A stretch of DNA of 64,000 bases from Pyrenochaeta sp. MPI-SDFR-AT-0127 (lineage: Eukaryota > Ascomycota > Dothideomycetes > Pleosporales > Cucurbitariaceae). Numbering within the stretch: the stretch's first letter is position 1; every line of letters begins with the position of its first letter. A model generated the notes under the pieces. It ran no database searches. It was not told where the DNA came from and saw only the letters and a list, made by a program, of their open reading frames with translations. Positions 20,879 through 32,047 of the stretch are shown piece after piece. The position numbers and the translations under genes are program-made. The stretch covers positions 620,001 through 684,000 of the forward strand of contig JAGTJM010000018.1 in assembly GCA_020747015.1 (NCBI GenBank), written 5' to 3'.

Positions 20879-21748
20879 TTATTCGTCATCTACTGCATCA
20901 AGTGGCACTGAATCGCCCTTCTCATTGAAGACTTTGAGATAAGGATAATGTCTCGGCTTGTCTGAGGAGCTCCATAACAATCCGAGATCCTGAAGAGGGG
21001 GCATTGGAGCATCTTTTCGCAGGAAAATAAACACGAATGCATAATATCGACCTCTGCGAAGTGTTTCCGAAAGCTCAACACGAGCAATCGAGGTGTCGAG
21101 TGCATTTCTCCATTCTTCTCGATTTTTGAACGAGAAGACGCGATTGAGGTCGTGAAGTCTGCTCTCTATGGCATCAACCTCCCGTAAATGTTCAGGCCCT
21201 TGTATACCTATAACACGCTGGGAAGTCAATTGGCTTTGAGGTTGATCCCAAGTTCCCGAAAATATGAGTCGAATCCTAGGCGTATTTAGAACGAGCACGA
21301 GAAATTTTGTGACATCTGCATCCATCGACGTAACAGAATGTTTTAATCTATCCATGGGAATTTCAATCGTGATAGGAACTTCAGGTGATATCTCTCGGTC
21401 GAAAACAAGGTGGCAGAGTTGTGAGTTCATGAATGCAGGGATCAAACGAAGGTGGACACGGATCGTTCGGCTCTTGACTAGGAGTGACAGAAGCTCGCCA
21501 CGTATTTGGTGAGAGACTTGAGACATAGCCGTAAGATCTGCAAGACCGTCACATTTCGATGTTGAGGCTTCGTAATATTCAATGGTGCCAGGGCTAGCCT
21601 GTATATGTTCGAGGAGATAGTTGTACACATGATTTCGTAGCTCTGAACTGACGTCACTGTTGGCTCATGAAGAAGTAGCTCTTCACGTACCTGGCAACAA
21701 TAAAAAGAAATCATTTGTTGGGAGATCAGTGTAACGATCGGTCGACAT
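20879..21748 (-). CDS. LPE-RN family protein C (273 aa)
   Basis: Two exons, 21691-21748 and 20879-21642. The 48-nt intron (GTACGT...TTCAG) is phase 1 and splits Glu in FFLLLP|ELRNHVYNYLLE, the same place as in the paralogs. Without it the motif would be lost, so the short first exon (MSTDRYTD...) is well supported. Next come LTAMSQVSHQIRGELLSLL, the family's CRQIRxE block with the Cys replaced by Ser, and a region near FLVLVLNTPRIRLIF that matches the hydrophobic DxxPLLRL block. The C-terminus is acidic (AVDDE). There is no signal peptide or TM helix. Function unknown. It is the most diverged of the five copies at the CRQIR block. Confidence 0.68.
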
Positions 21749-23010
21749 GGCCCTGGTATGTCGAAGTGAGGCTTCGATGTCTGAATGTACAGAAGGGGAT
21801 GGTAACGAGAAAACTTGCTGCCTAACGCGCGCCAAGCAACAAGCGACCTGCGATTTGTTTTGTGTAGCACATCCCCAATTGCTTTGCTGTTCAACCAGCA
21901 ATTTTCATGACGACAATTCTCTTGCATTTCGATCAAATTGTTCAAGGTGAGAGACCGACAATATAGCTTCTCGCCCTTAGTGTTATTTTTAGCAATCCAC
22001 ATTAACGGTTTCCTAATAGAGCCTTCCATCTCGCTCTCTGTTTGGCTTCCACGGAGCTAGAAGGGTATTTAAAGATACCTAAGCACTCATCCCAGATGTG
22101 ATTATGCCGGCGCCTGGACCTAAGTCATGACAAGCGGTTGTCGTCGTGACACCCCATACTAAAGTCATCGGCTGGTGCTTAGCTTCCCCTGTATACTAAA
22201 AAAACGTAGCCGTAGTATAGCTGGAATTCTGTATGATGGAAGTGGAAGCGAGAAGGCGCATTATGGTGCGCTTGGATGCCAACCTTGAATGGTCTTGTGG
22301 ACCGGAATAAATCCTCGAAGGAGTTGTGGCAGCTTACTAGTCCCGATTGGGTTTTTAATGCAAGGTACGACTTGGACGAGCTAGCTCAAATATCAAATGC
22401 ACATGTACCAGATTGTGTCTAAAGTCTAATTAATGTATTGTCGAGGTAAAGTTAAAACTTTACTTCAGAGCGACTACGCTGGAACCAAACACAACTCTGC
22501 GTCGCAGTGGAGTTTTACCTCTAGCCATACAAGTAATGCGTCCTGTGTCTGAGGTCCAGCAATGTTGATTGGTAGACAGAAGACATTGAACGCCACGGAG
22601 TTCGGCAGCTTAGTACGGAGGAGTCGCATGACGATCGTTCATAGTGGCGGAATGACGTGGGACTAAAGTTCCGCTCGTTCCGCTCCGCCCCTGTCTCCTC
22701 CAATCTTTGCTTGAGAAATTCTTACTAAAGCCACATGATGTTACTAATGCTGCAATATCTGCTGCAAAAGACTCGGCCGACTAAGCATTGCTTGGTAGCG
22801 TGCCTCAGCCATACGTGGCTGACGCGTGCCGTGACATCCATTGGAGTGATCTGACTTTATATGTGACTGTACCCCCAACATGAATGTACTACCAAGAGAA
22901 CCCGTTATTACATGCCATAACCAGAAATCCGTTATTGTGTAAGTTATTGCAAGCTTCAACTTCACTGATAATCAGATAGAGATTTTTTAAAGCATTTAAA
23001 AAACTTCAAC
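21749..23010. other. divergent intergenic region
   Basis: About 1.26 kb between family gene C and the WW-domain gene, so both promoters lie here. Open frames of up to 183 codons overlapping gene C are shadows. No RNA gene recognised. Confidence 0.45.
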
Positions 23011-23652
23011 ATGTCATCACGACGACGAGATCTCGATGCGGTCATAGTGCGCGCAGATAACTTCATCACCAAGCAAATGCAAAAGTTTGAGCAAAAGAGG
23101 GGCCGGTCAGATCAATATGCGCCAATGTCAGATGGTCCTCCACCACCATACCAGAGTTATGGAAATACTATCCCTCAAAACTTCGGCCGGCCTCAACCCC
23201 AAGGGCCACCAGCTCCTTGGGGGTGGAGACAGGAATTCGACCCGCAAAGTCAAAGATGGTACTATGTAGAGCAGGCCACAGGCCGTGCTCATTGGAGTCT
23301 TCCCTCGGCCTTGCAAGACCCGCGCACACAGCGACTGAACCACAGCCACCGAGCAAGTACCATGGGCGATGAACATACAACACAGAGATTCTTGCATGAA
23401 GACGACTCGCGAGCGAGGCGACGTAGCCGGGCCATATCGCAACCACAAGAGCCAAATCATGGCGGACAATTTTTAAGCGTCGATCGACCTGATGCTAGGA
23501 GGAACGGAGCGAGCGTGTCACCTCACCCGAGCCCGCACGGCAGATTGCCACCAGGTGCACATCTGGATATGAAGACTGGACAGGTCGTAACCGATATGTT
23601 CCCACCTGATCAGAGACCCGCACAGTGGAACGATGAAATCGCAAGGATTTAA
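23011..23652 (+). CDS. WW-domain protein (213 aa)
   Basis: A single exon with ATG in context aacATGtc. The N-terminal ~35 residues are basic and helical. A Pro-rich linker containing PPPPY follows. One WW domain spans about residues 70-100: GWRQEFDPQSQRWYYVEQATG then HWSLP, with Trp72, Trp95 and Pro98 in the expected places. WW domains bind Pro-rich peptides such as PPxY, and the protein carries a PPPPYQSY sequence of its own at residues 43-50, so self-binding or dimer formation is possible. The remaining ~110 residues are Arg/Ser/Pro-rich and disordered. No enzyme domain, signal peptide or TM segment is seen. It probably acts as an adaptor; the pathway is unknown. Confidence 0.78.
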   Translation: MSSRRRDLDAVIVRADNFITKQMQKFEQKRGRSDQYAPMSDGPPPPYQSYGNTIPQNFGRPQPQGPPAPWGWRQEFDPQSQRWYYVEQATGRAHWSLPSALQDPRTQRLNHSHRASTMGDEHTTQRFLHEDDSRARRRSRAISQPQEPNHGGQFLSVDRPDARRNGASVSPHPSPHGRLPPGAHLDMKTGQVVTDMFPPDQRPAQWNDEIARI

Positions 23653-24195
23653 GCACGGTACCTTCACATTGCAGATGGGAGTATCGTGACCAGTAGTTCT
23701 TATGAGATGGAACGTACCGAACGTAAAGACACGATTTCTAGTATCCTATGACTTCGCATGCGATTGTAGATTGGATTGGCTAGCCTATTATTAATTTGAC
23801 TTCCAAATGTATATCGACGTTCGACGTTGAGATGTGCTAAACCGAGGACATCTGCCAGGTGCTCCCATATCGATTCCAGATAGAGTTCTTCAATAAGCCA
23901 TCTATCAGACGATCTAGTTCTATCCTCCACGTGAGACCATCTGTTGCGTATTATCTTCACGATCAGCTGCAGTGATGTTGTTCCGATCGCTGCGGGAATC
24001 TGCGGGCTAGAGGATTTTCCTTAAAAGTATAAACAAGTGAATTGTATGCTTTCGCTGCTGGCAGCATAAAAGTAATTCTGGATCTGTTCCAATCATGATA
24101 TGGCAGAAGATATAGTCATGGCTGTAGCCAAGGTAAGAAGTATGTACATGAAACGATTTGCAATGGCCCAAGTCGGACAGCAAAGCGCATGCAGT
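23653..24195. other. convergent spacer
   Basis: 543 bp between the 3' ends of the WW gene and the PL4 lyase. Nothing recognised. Confidence 0.4.
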
Positions 24196-25939
24196 CTAGG
24201 CTGACACCAAGTCAATTGCGTCGACGCTAATACCGGGGCTCAAGTATCCGGTCGCCGTCTTCCCGGATATAACACTAATTTTCAAAATTTGGTATTCTCT
24301 TGAGCTTTGTACCCATGCGCTGGCCGGCACATTATACTCGTAGATCCAGTTGTTTCCACGATACGTGCCAACGGTAAGAGAGCGTGTATCGCCCTGTCCT
24401 TTGTCTGACTGCAGAGCAGCGCTCCAGCTGTTCACAGCAACTGCCGGTCGCCCACCCGCCTGGCCCTCAGTGACACCAAATCTGATCTTTGCGCCTTTTG
24501 CCAGTTGTGCATCGGTCAGGCGGAAGTACACAAGGTGGTCATTGTTAATGTCTTTCCAGATGTATCCTGGAAATCCAGACGCAGCGGTTGTGCCAATGAT
24601 GAAGTTACCGGCGTCCCAATTGGTGAGACGTGTGTCGGAGGGGTGCATGTATGTGGGCTTCATAGGGGTATCGCCGAAGTTAAGGAAACCTTTTGGTGTA
24701 CCGTCCCATTCACCGATACGCCAGATCACAGCCGTGTCAGTAGGGTCAACACAAGTGATAGTGTTCTTCGTTACAGTGCCCCCGGCTGTCACGGCAACGG
24801 TGCTAGTGTGGACTTCAAGCTCCTGTGTGGAACGATTAGTACAACTATGCTTGAATGTTATATGGATTACTCACCCCCTTGTATACGGTAAGCGTGTAGC
24901 TCCCTGGAAGAATGCCGCTAATCTTCCATGCACCAGTCGTCGTTGTCCAATATTGCGCTTCGGCGTTTTTCAGACCGATAACGTATTGGTATCCAGTCTT
25001 CAAGTTGGCCAGGCCAACTCCAGCAACAGCGCCACGGCCAGAAGCCGGAACCCAACCATCAATCTCAAGGGAATCGAACCAACTATTATCGGCCTTGCGA
25101 GCGAAAAGGTTTCCATTCGGAGCAGCGCCATTATCTGTGAAATGGAGAATGGAGGGACCCTGGAGACCGAAACGCAGCACATCGGTGTGTCCTGTGTCAT
25201 GTTAATATTCAAACAGAACTAGTAGCCTGGGGGCCGGTATACCCATGTTGTAGTGATAGATGTCGTAAAGATCCACGCCACTTGATCCTCCGCGCCTAAC
25301 CAAACTCCTAAAGAATGGTCCACCGGATGCCTTCTCATGATTAGAGCGAATCATGTACATGCCAACATTTCCGTTTGTGTATCCAACCCAGTCGTAGTCA
25401 ATAGTGCGGCCATATTTCTTGCCCGAGTAGTGTTTTGACCAGGTCTGTCCATTTACTCCATTAATATCGCCGGATTCTATCGCCGGGGCTCCGTCAGGAA
25501 TCCAGTCTGTATCTTCGTTGACGTTGTTGGTGAAGATGTTCGGTGGGATGCGCACAATATAGCGTGAAACCGTGATGCTTGTATCCTTCTTGTTCATGAA
25601 GATGTATACGTTTGGGTTACCATAGCGAAAGACGAGTGTGTGAATCAGCGTGCCAATCTTCATTGTGACTTTGATGATATTTGCAGGAGTGGTGTACTGC
25701 TTGATAGTGACGGTGCCAGCGCCGAGACCCGACTCGACATGCGAATTCTTGCCACTCTGGCCGTTGTACTCAACTCCCCGGTACTTGATGGAGGTCATGT
25801 CGCCATTGGTTTTGCTAACCTTGACGACCAAATTGGCGTTCGTGTCGATAACATAATTCTTGCCGTCGTCGGTGTAGCCCCAGGCTGCGAAGACAGCAGT
25901 CGGAAGAAGGAAAGTCGCCAAAGTTGCAAAAAGTCGCAT
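24196..25939 (-). CDS. secreted rhamnogalacturonan lyase, PL4 family
   Basis: Three exons (25243-25939, 24875-25191, 24196-24822) with 51- and 52-nt introns give 546 aa, close to the 500-550 aa usual for fungal PL4 enzymes. A signal peptide is clear: MRLFATLATFLLPTAVFA, probable cut before AWGY. The order of the family is visible: a large N-terminal beta domain with the catalytic region (YDWVGYTNGNVGMYMIRSNHEKASGG), a fibronectin-III-like domain (ISGILPGSYTLTVYKG), and a C-terminal jelly-roll beginning WRIGEWDGTPKGFLN, a hallmark of PL4. The enzyme cleaves the rhamnose-galacturonate backbone of pectin by beta-elimination outside the cell. The first intron restores YHYNMGHTDVLRFGL, confirming the splice. 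It suggests growth on plant cell wall. Confidence 0.93.
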
Positions 25940-28710
25940 GATGAAAGAATGGCTACCTCAACGAGGTCGAAAGAAGGGTTAAAACAAGAATGCAGGTGAC
26001 AGACCTGAGAAATGGAGCAAACAGGATATTAAGAATTCGATGTATTGTCTATAAGATAACCCTCCTGATCTCCTACCATGGCTTGCACAGGCCGTCGGAC
26101 AATCGCGGACCTTCTGTCGCGGCAATTGTCTCCAAACACGTTTTTTTGTCTTACCTGAACGGAGCTTGCTCCGTTCTTCTAGGTGGTTTGCCTATGCTGT
26201 GTATATTGGTGCAAGGATGTTATAGTACAAGTGAGCGAGCAACGGTGGCTAACTAACGGGTCCTCTAATTTCTCCATTCGATTCTGGCGCGTCAAGAACA
26301 TGTAAATTAGTGGTGTCATTGGTGGTCATGACTCAATTTGTTTCGAAACGGGCATGTGGAGATGTCAGGGTTCCGAAGGATTGCCGGGATATGTTTCATG
26401 GGTCTTGTTTGCGTGCTCAGAATTGGGCTCAGTTTCAGAACCGATTGCGAATGCGATAACATTTTATACATTATTCAGAATGAATAGAGATTGATGGCAC
26501 CAAATATTGATGTGGTGAGAGAGAATTGGAGAGGATGGCGCGATCGATTGATGATCTCCGAGTTGCGGCCCAAAGTACAACCCAACATGAAGCCTACAGC
26601 ACGCCATGTCTTAACGGCTAGCTTTTTGCAGCTTGTCGAGGCCATCGCTCTTTGAAGATACCTTTTGAAGCAGCAAAAATATCAAGAGAGCCAAGGATAG
26701 AGCGCCTTCGAATCGGCAACTCATTTGCGCGATACTGAAGACAATTGCGGAACCATGACAAGTGAGTGCCACAGCTTCGGTGACCCTTGCCCCTACTAAA
26801 CCCCGGGCACTTTCGCTAAACTGTTCAAGAGTCATCTCTCCCGGGCCGACATACATATGGGCGATGAGGAAGGCAGGTAGAATGATGCGAGTCTCTATCT
26901 CTAAGCCATGTGTAATCGAATGTCAGAAATCTCTCCAAATACAAGAAAGCCACAACGTAGAGCAGCAACGAAAAGGCATCATCGTCTGGTTAACAAATAC
27001 GAAACCGACATTCCGATGGCGAACACCCCCGAAAACTTACTCCACTAATCATTAAGAACTGTGCTGCATCTAGCCTTAAGATGGTATACATGAGCTTGTC
27101 GAACATGCAAATGTTTCTAGTCGTCCAACCCAGATGATGGAGTGTGTCGATCAATCTCAAGAACCGGGCTAAATTTCTCGCATATTAACTTTGAGTGATC
27201 GGGTAAAATAGACCTTCAAAATGTCACTCGTGACTGCCACTGTATTAGGACTCTCCGTAGACAAGTTCAAATACGGATCACAATGCATCGGAGCTTTCAA
27301 GTTAGGCTTGGTCTTACTCACACATTCATTCTTAGATTGAGATGAGTGCATTCTTAACGGTTGAAAAAAATACTAGATTAAAACACTACACTATTGAATC
27401 GAGATATTGATATCAGGATGTCTGCACAGCATTGGCTTTGCACGTGAGCCACGACCTTAAGCGAAAGAGCGGAGTGGTTTGTATCTGCCCAGCGCAGGCG
27501 AGTACGACCAGAAAACTGCATGAACTTAGTGGACTTACCAGGCGACTGGAATCATCCCTTGGCCCAACATCCAGTGCACGAAAGCTCCTCAATTCCATAT
27601 CTAGTTACGGCTATCAATATCGGGAAAGCATACCGTTAGGTATGCTGATGTAGCTTCCACCCTCGGTTTCTGGGGGCTGAGAGTTCAATTTAAAGATAGT
27701 AACAACCATTCTTTAGATTGGTAGCTCTTCTGGGAATTGAAATCTCATCACTTTCAACGTGGGAGCGTATAGTCTGGCATATGTGCTTGGAATCTTGTGT
27801 TAAGTATTTTTGGCAGTTTACCAAATTCGCTCGTTGTAGAAAATGTGCGAATACATGTTCTTTGCCAAAACCCGTATGAATTTTTTGTTAGAACCATGCC
27901 TCTTGCACATGACTAGATTCACACTGAGGGACTCTGCCATGCTGCTATAGACTTGTGCACCTAGTTATCTATATATTGTGGCCCTCCACATGAGGGCTTT
28001 ACATATGCATTGAGACACCTCCATGTGTGCCCACTATGAGTTCTTGACCGCAGTGCAGACTTGCCACTTATCTAGTATGTGAATGTCACGAAAGAATTAA
28101 TTTTGCACCGAGGCTATCGTATTTTGGCCGTTGGATTCCACTGGGAAGGCGTCACTCAATGCAGCCATCTCCAATGTAAGATTCTCCATGCTGTGACGAC
28201 TACCACAGAATCTGGTTGTCGCAAGCGTTTAAATAGGTCGGCATTATTCTACAAACCCAATGGTCTATTGCGCGGGGCAGACTGGCGGGGAAGTACACAC
28301 AAGATAATTACCACCCTACGAATATCGCTTTTCGAGCTACGATATGGCGGGTATCGAGCCCGCGAATGCCCTGCGAAAGAAATTGGGCGAGAAGCACAGC
28401 GTAGCTATCAGTACAGTGGCAATCAATTACAACTTTGGCAAAGGCATCACGCTAGTGGCGCCTGGAGGAGAATGTAACAAGTGAAGAGCTATTGTGAAGC
28501 ACTGGGGTGGCGATTGATCAATGAGGAGATTAGGGGGGTAGATAGCAAGCGTTTTGAATGACCTACTACAAAGTTGTGGCAGCAGGACTAAGGTTGTGTA
28601 AATGGTTTATTGTCTCTTTCCTTGCTTGTTACTTTTCTATCCAATTTCTCCAACAATTCTTCGTAACTACAAGAGCACACAAATAACGGAAATTCCAAAG
28701 GCTGCAGGGT
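25940..28710. other. 2.8-kb gene-poor stretch
   Basis: This is one of the longest gaps in the window. The largest open frame (28079-28477, 132 codons) has no motif. I searched by eye for the LPxE-RN and CRQIR motifs of the neighbouring family and found none. Probably a promoter for the PL4 gene plus decayed sequence. Confidence 0.5.
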
Positions 28711-29616
28711 TCATCTTGCACCGCACACCTGCAGCCTTGAAAGCGACCACGAAGCATGCAAACCCGTTTTCTTGACCCACATTGCAAGATTATTGTTTTC
28801 TAAACACATTCTTGGCTCAGCACGCTGCCATCCCATCCACCACTCGCTGTACGACGACTTGACCACCATGCGAAATCTGCCATACGACCTTGGAAACGAT
28901 GACACCATCACAGGACTAATCCAGAGCTCTGCTACGGCCTTGTCAAAGAAGTGCGACCATTTGACGCCCTCAGGAGTCGTTGGCACCTCAATGCAATAAT
29001 CTAACAAGCTTTGCATTTCGCAACGATACGTGCGGGGTGCCGCATTCCTAGAGAACAAATCCGGACGCTCGTCAATAGGGGCAATGACGACTTTTACACC
29101 ACGGTGTTTCCTGCAGAGTCGGATGAGGGGCGCAAAATCGACTGCGGGCGTTGTAGACTTCTGCGCATCGGTACGGTCGATTGTGATGGTGCCTGCAATC
29201 AATTTCTGATCGGCTGGGAAGGCACGCATATACGCGGCAACATCCGCGTATCGCACGCGATGAGAAAAGCCCTGAACATAGATTGGCAGGAATTCTTTGC
29301 GAATTTGTCGACCAGCCAGAGCAAGCGAATAGAAGAGTCGGGCTCGGCCAACGCGATCATGGAGGCGTCTTCCACGGCGATTGTGCACCAAGACCTCTTG
29401 GCTATCGGTACGACAATAGCTGTATATAGCGTTACGAAGCTCTACGGTATGAATTAGTTTCTAGTAAATAGCGTAATTGTGCTCATGTGGAGATTGATAC
29501 TGACCTCCAGGCAGCTTCAGGAGTGGAAATGCTCCAGACAGCCGTTTCGGCCTTCTGACCGGTTTTGCGTGGCTTGACGCGACTCGCTTCTCGTGTCGGG
29601 AGCTGCGTAGACCCAT
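28711..29616 (-). CDS. LPGE-RN family protein D (280 aa)
   Basis: Two exons, 29505-29616 and 28711-29441. The 63-nt phase-1 intron (GTCAGT...CGTAG) splits the Glu of LLKLPG|ELRNAIYSYC. The first exon is short and Arg/Lys-rich. The second contains LALAGRQIRKEFLPIYVQGF, RYADVAAYMRAFPADQK, then VDFAPLIRLCRKHRGVKVVI, the three shared blocks of the family. No TM helix or signal peptide. It lies 240 bp downstream of, and on the same strand as, the HET gene, with another member just upstream of HET. Function unknown; the tight placement hints at co-inheritance with HET. Confidence 0.75.
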
Positions 29617-29856
29617 GCTGACCCCACCTGGACAATTGGTAAGACTAAGAAGTGGGTTGAGGTTGTAGAAGGATTCATTAAAGTTGAGTAAGGTAATGCA
29701 CAGAGAGTTCTTAAGATGCGGCCTCTGGAAACCAGCCTTATAGGCTGGAGATGACCAATCAAATACGAAAGGCAGCAACTAGGCAGCAACACACTCGAGC
29801 CGTGCATAGTAGATGTCAAATGTGCGAGCCAGCACCTTAGCTACTGCGACAGGTGT

Positions 29857-31779
29857 CTACTTGAGCCAGAACTCTTGAAGCCGTTCTGCCTTTGCTTGGC
29901 TCAAGTACTCTCCCTCCATGATGCCATGTACATAAGCGAAGCCTATGAAGATGTAGAAGTTGGTATCAGGTATCACCCGCAGTATGCCTGGCCACAGAGC
30001 TCCGCGCAAGATGCATACCAAATCACCCTTTTGCGTTTTGTCTTGCGTGGGCAAAGCAGGAGCCAGGCCAAAGTAGCCATTTTTCGTAGTAATAAACGCA
30101 CGCTTGGCGCAGCGAACGATTGCAGGCCGCTTGTACCGCTTTATCGTCTCTTCGTTTCCAACATGGCTGCCTCTTCCCATCCATGCATCGAATCCCAGCT
30201 CCCAACTGCTCTCTACAGTAGGTCGATCAGTTTTGTCGAATTCCAATCCTCGGTTTGCGATTAAAGTTCTCCAGAATGCTTCCTTCCATCCACTTTCCGG
30301 ATATGATGTGCGTTTATACTTCTTCACATGGTTCTCCCACTCTTTTACGGCCTTGAGTGTAAGGTTTGCCCGGAGGACTTTAGACTGTTCTCGCTCCTCG
30401 AGAGTATTGCCTACTTCGATCCACGGTGTGATACCTGTATAATCCACCGTATCTACTATCATACCGCGGACCGCCATCACCTCTGTATCCTTGCTGAAGA
30501 AAAACGCACTATCCCAATCAGACGACACATCATCTTCAGCGCTCGCGTCCTTTCGGCTCTGCCAGCCAGAGGAACGGACTTCGTCTTTTACACTTGCAGT
30601 TTTGTAATCTTCTTCTTCTAGGTGCCATGGACGGGTCACACAGTTTCGTCTACTAAAATGCTCCAATGGAAAGGCTCCCTTCTCGGTGTGACCAAAGTTC
30701 ATGACATTAGTTCCACGAGTGAAGTCCGGGCACCACGATGGTAATTTGAGCCATGGGGAATGCCATTCCTGAGCTAATAGCAGCGGCGTCAGAGCGCCTA
30801 ATTCTTGATATATTACGACGCCGGCTTCTTGCATTATCGTGTGATCAGACTTGACAAACTCATTTGTTATGGGGTCCTTTTCGTATGTGACCTGAATGGA
30901 TTCCTTTGCCAGCGATCCTGCGAGGCTTAGAATTCCATACACCCGGTCTCTCATGTACTTGCATTCAAAATCTGTCGAGCGGACCACCCATGAATTTAAT
31001 CCAACGCCGACCCACTTCATGTTGTCTCGTGACAGGAGCATCATGAAAGGGACCTGGTGAAAAATGTCCAAAGACTGGAATTTCTCAAAATAGCCATCTT
31101 TCCATTCATAGGAATCCCAATATGACCAGAGGTCACAAAAGCGATTCAAATGAGTTTCTTTCGTGCCACACTTGAAGATTGGCTCTGGCGAAAGGACTGA
31201 CTCTTGGATGATCCAAAGCCTCGACCACCATGGCCTGCGGAGGAGATCATAGAGGCCCCTCCATTCGGCTGCTTGCGGATCAAAATTCTTTACTCTCTCC
31301 TCGGTGGCATTTTCCACGAGATCCATAGCCTGATCGCTGCTATCGCTCTTCTCTCCAAGCCACAAATAGGTGCGTGCTGCACTAGAATATATTTGGCCCA
31401 TTTTACCGACATGAATCCCCTTCTCAGCCCCGTCACATTGGTTTATACAGATGGCATCGGCCCACAAATTCTGGGCCTTGCCCTCAGATCTCAGTTGACG
31501 CAGTGCCTCAGCTAGCAGCTTTGTAATGGAAGTCTCCACACCATTGATGGTGATTGCCTCTCTTATACTCTCGTCACCCCATACGTAAGACAATGCGGTA
31601 AATTGTACGCTAGCGTCGTTCATGTGCTTGATCATTAAGTCGCCGACTAATGGGCTGTTTGCGCATGTAGGGGCGCGCAATGAGAGCAGCCGGATCTGGG
31701 TGTCTGAGCTTGGGTCAAATTTGCTCTGACTGTAGATCATGCTAGCCTGCTTTCTTAAATCATCCTGGAGTTGTGACAT
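29857..31779 (-). CDS. HET-domain (heterokaryon incompatibility) protein, 640 aa
   Basis: A single exon from the ATG at 31777-31779 (MSQLQDD); the open frame above it lacks an ATG. The HET domain (PF06985) occupies about residues 60-210: FTALSYVWGD, LLAEALRQLR, NLWADAICINQ and the block MGQIYSSAARTYLWLGE. These are the three classical HET boxes in order. RRPWWSRLWIIQES follows, also typical of HET-6/HET-E type proteins. The C-terminal ~400 residues are unlabelled but include the common late segment around KTRKGDLVCILRGA-like residues. HET proteins trigger programmed cell death after non-self fusion, and some take part in immune-like responses. All boxes are intact, so it may be functional. 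It is flanked on both sides, at 240 and 268 bp, by members of the LPGE-RN family on the same strand. Confidence 0.92.
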   Translation of the reverse strand: MSQLQDDLRKQASMIYSQSKFDPSSDTQIRLLSLRAPTCANSPLVGDLMIKHMNDASVQFTALSYVWGDESIREAITINGVETSITKLLAEALRQLRSEGKAQNLWADAICINQCDGAEKGIHVGKMGQIYSSAARTYLWLGEKSDSSDQAMDLVENATEERVKNFDPQAAEWRGLYDLLRRPWWSRLWIIQESVLSPEPIFKCGTKETHLNRFCDLWSYWDSYEWKDGYFEKFQSLDIFHQVPFMMLLSRDNMKWVGVGLNSWVVRSTDFECKYMRDRVYGILSLAGSLAKESIQVTYEKDPITNEFVKSDHTIMQEAGVVIYQELGALTPLLLAQEWHSPWLKLPSWCPDFTRGTNVMNFGHTEKGAFPLEHFSRRNCVTRPWHLEEEDYKTASVKDEVRSSGWQSRKDASAEDDVSSDWDSAFFFSKDTEVMAVRGMIVDTVDYTGITPWIEVGNTLEEREQSKVLRANLTLKAVKEWENHVKKYKRTSYPESGWKEAFWRTLIANRGLEFDKTDRPTVESSWELGFDAWMGRGSHVGNEETIKRYKRPAIVRCAKRAFITTKNGYFGLAPALPTQDKTQKGDLVCILRGALWPGILRVIPDTNFYIFIGFAYVHGIMEGEYLSQAKAERLQEFWLK

Positions 31780-32047
31780 TTCTAGAACAGATGAAAGTAA
31801 AGACTCTATGTATTTCCAAGTGCGAAAATCACTACTGTGATGGTTGCTTGACTCGCATCGAGATGGGAGTGTAAGGGTTGGTGGAGGATCGGAGGGCAGT
31901 GCAATGAGGCCACGGTAAGATTCGGATGCCCGAACCTCACCCACCACGGCACACTCTTGCACGTGACCAGCTGCTCCGTATCAAGGCGAGATGCCATATA
32001 GATTTACACTGCTGTAATAACCAAGATTGTCACCCATACTTGGGTCA

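Noticed and set aside
25068..25078. Minus-strand B-box match GGTTCGATTCC
   Set aside because: It lies inside a PL4 coding exon with no A-box or cloverleaf; coincidence.
28079..28477. 132-codon plus-strand open frame in the 2.8-kb gap
   Set aside because: Composition looks random and no domain or family block could be seen.
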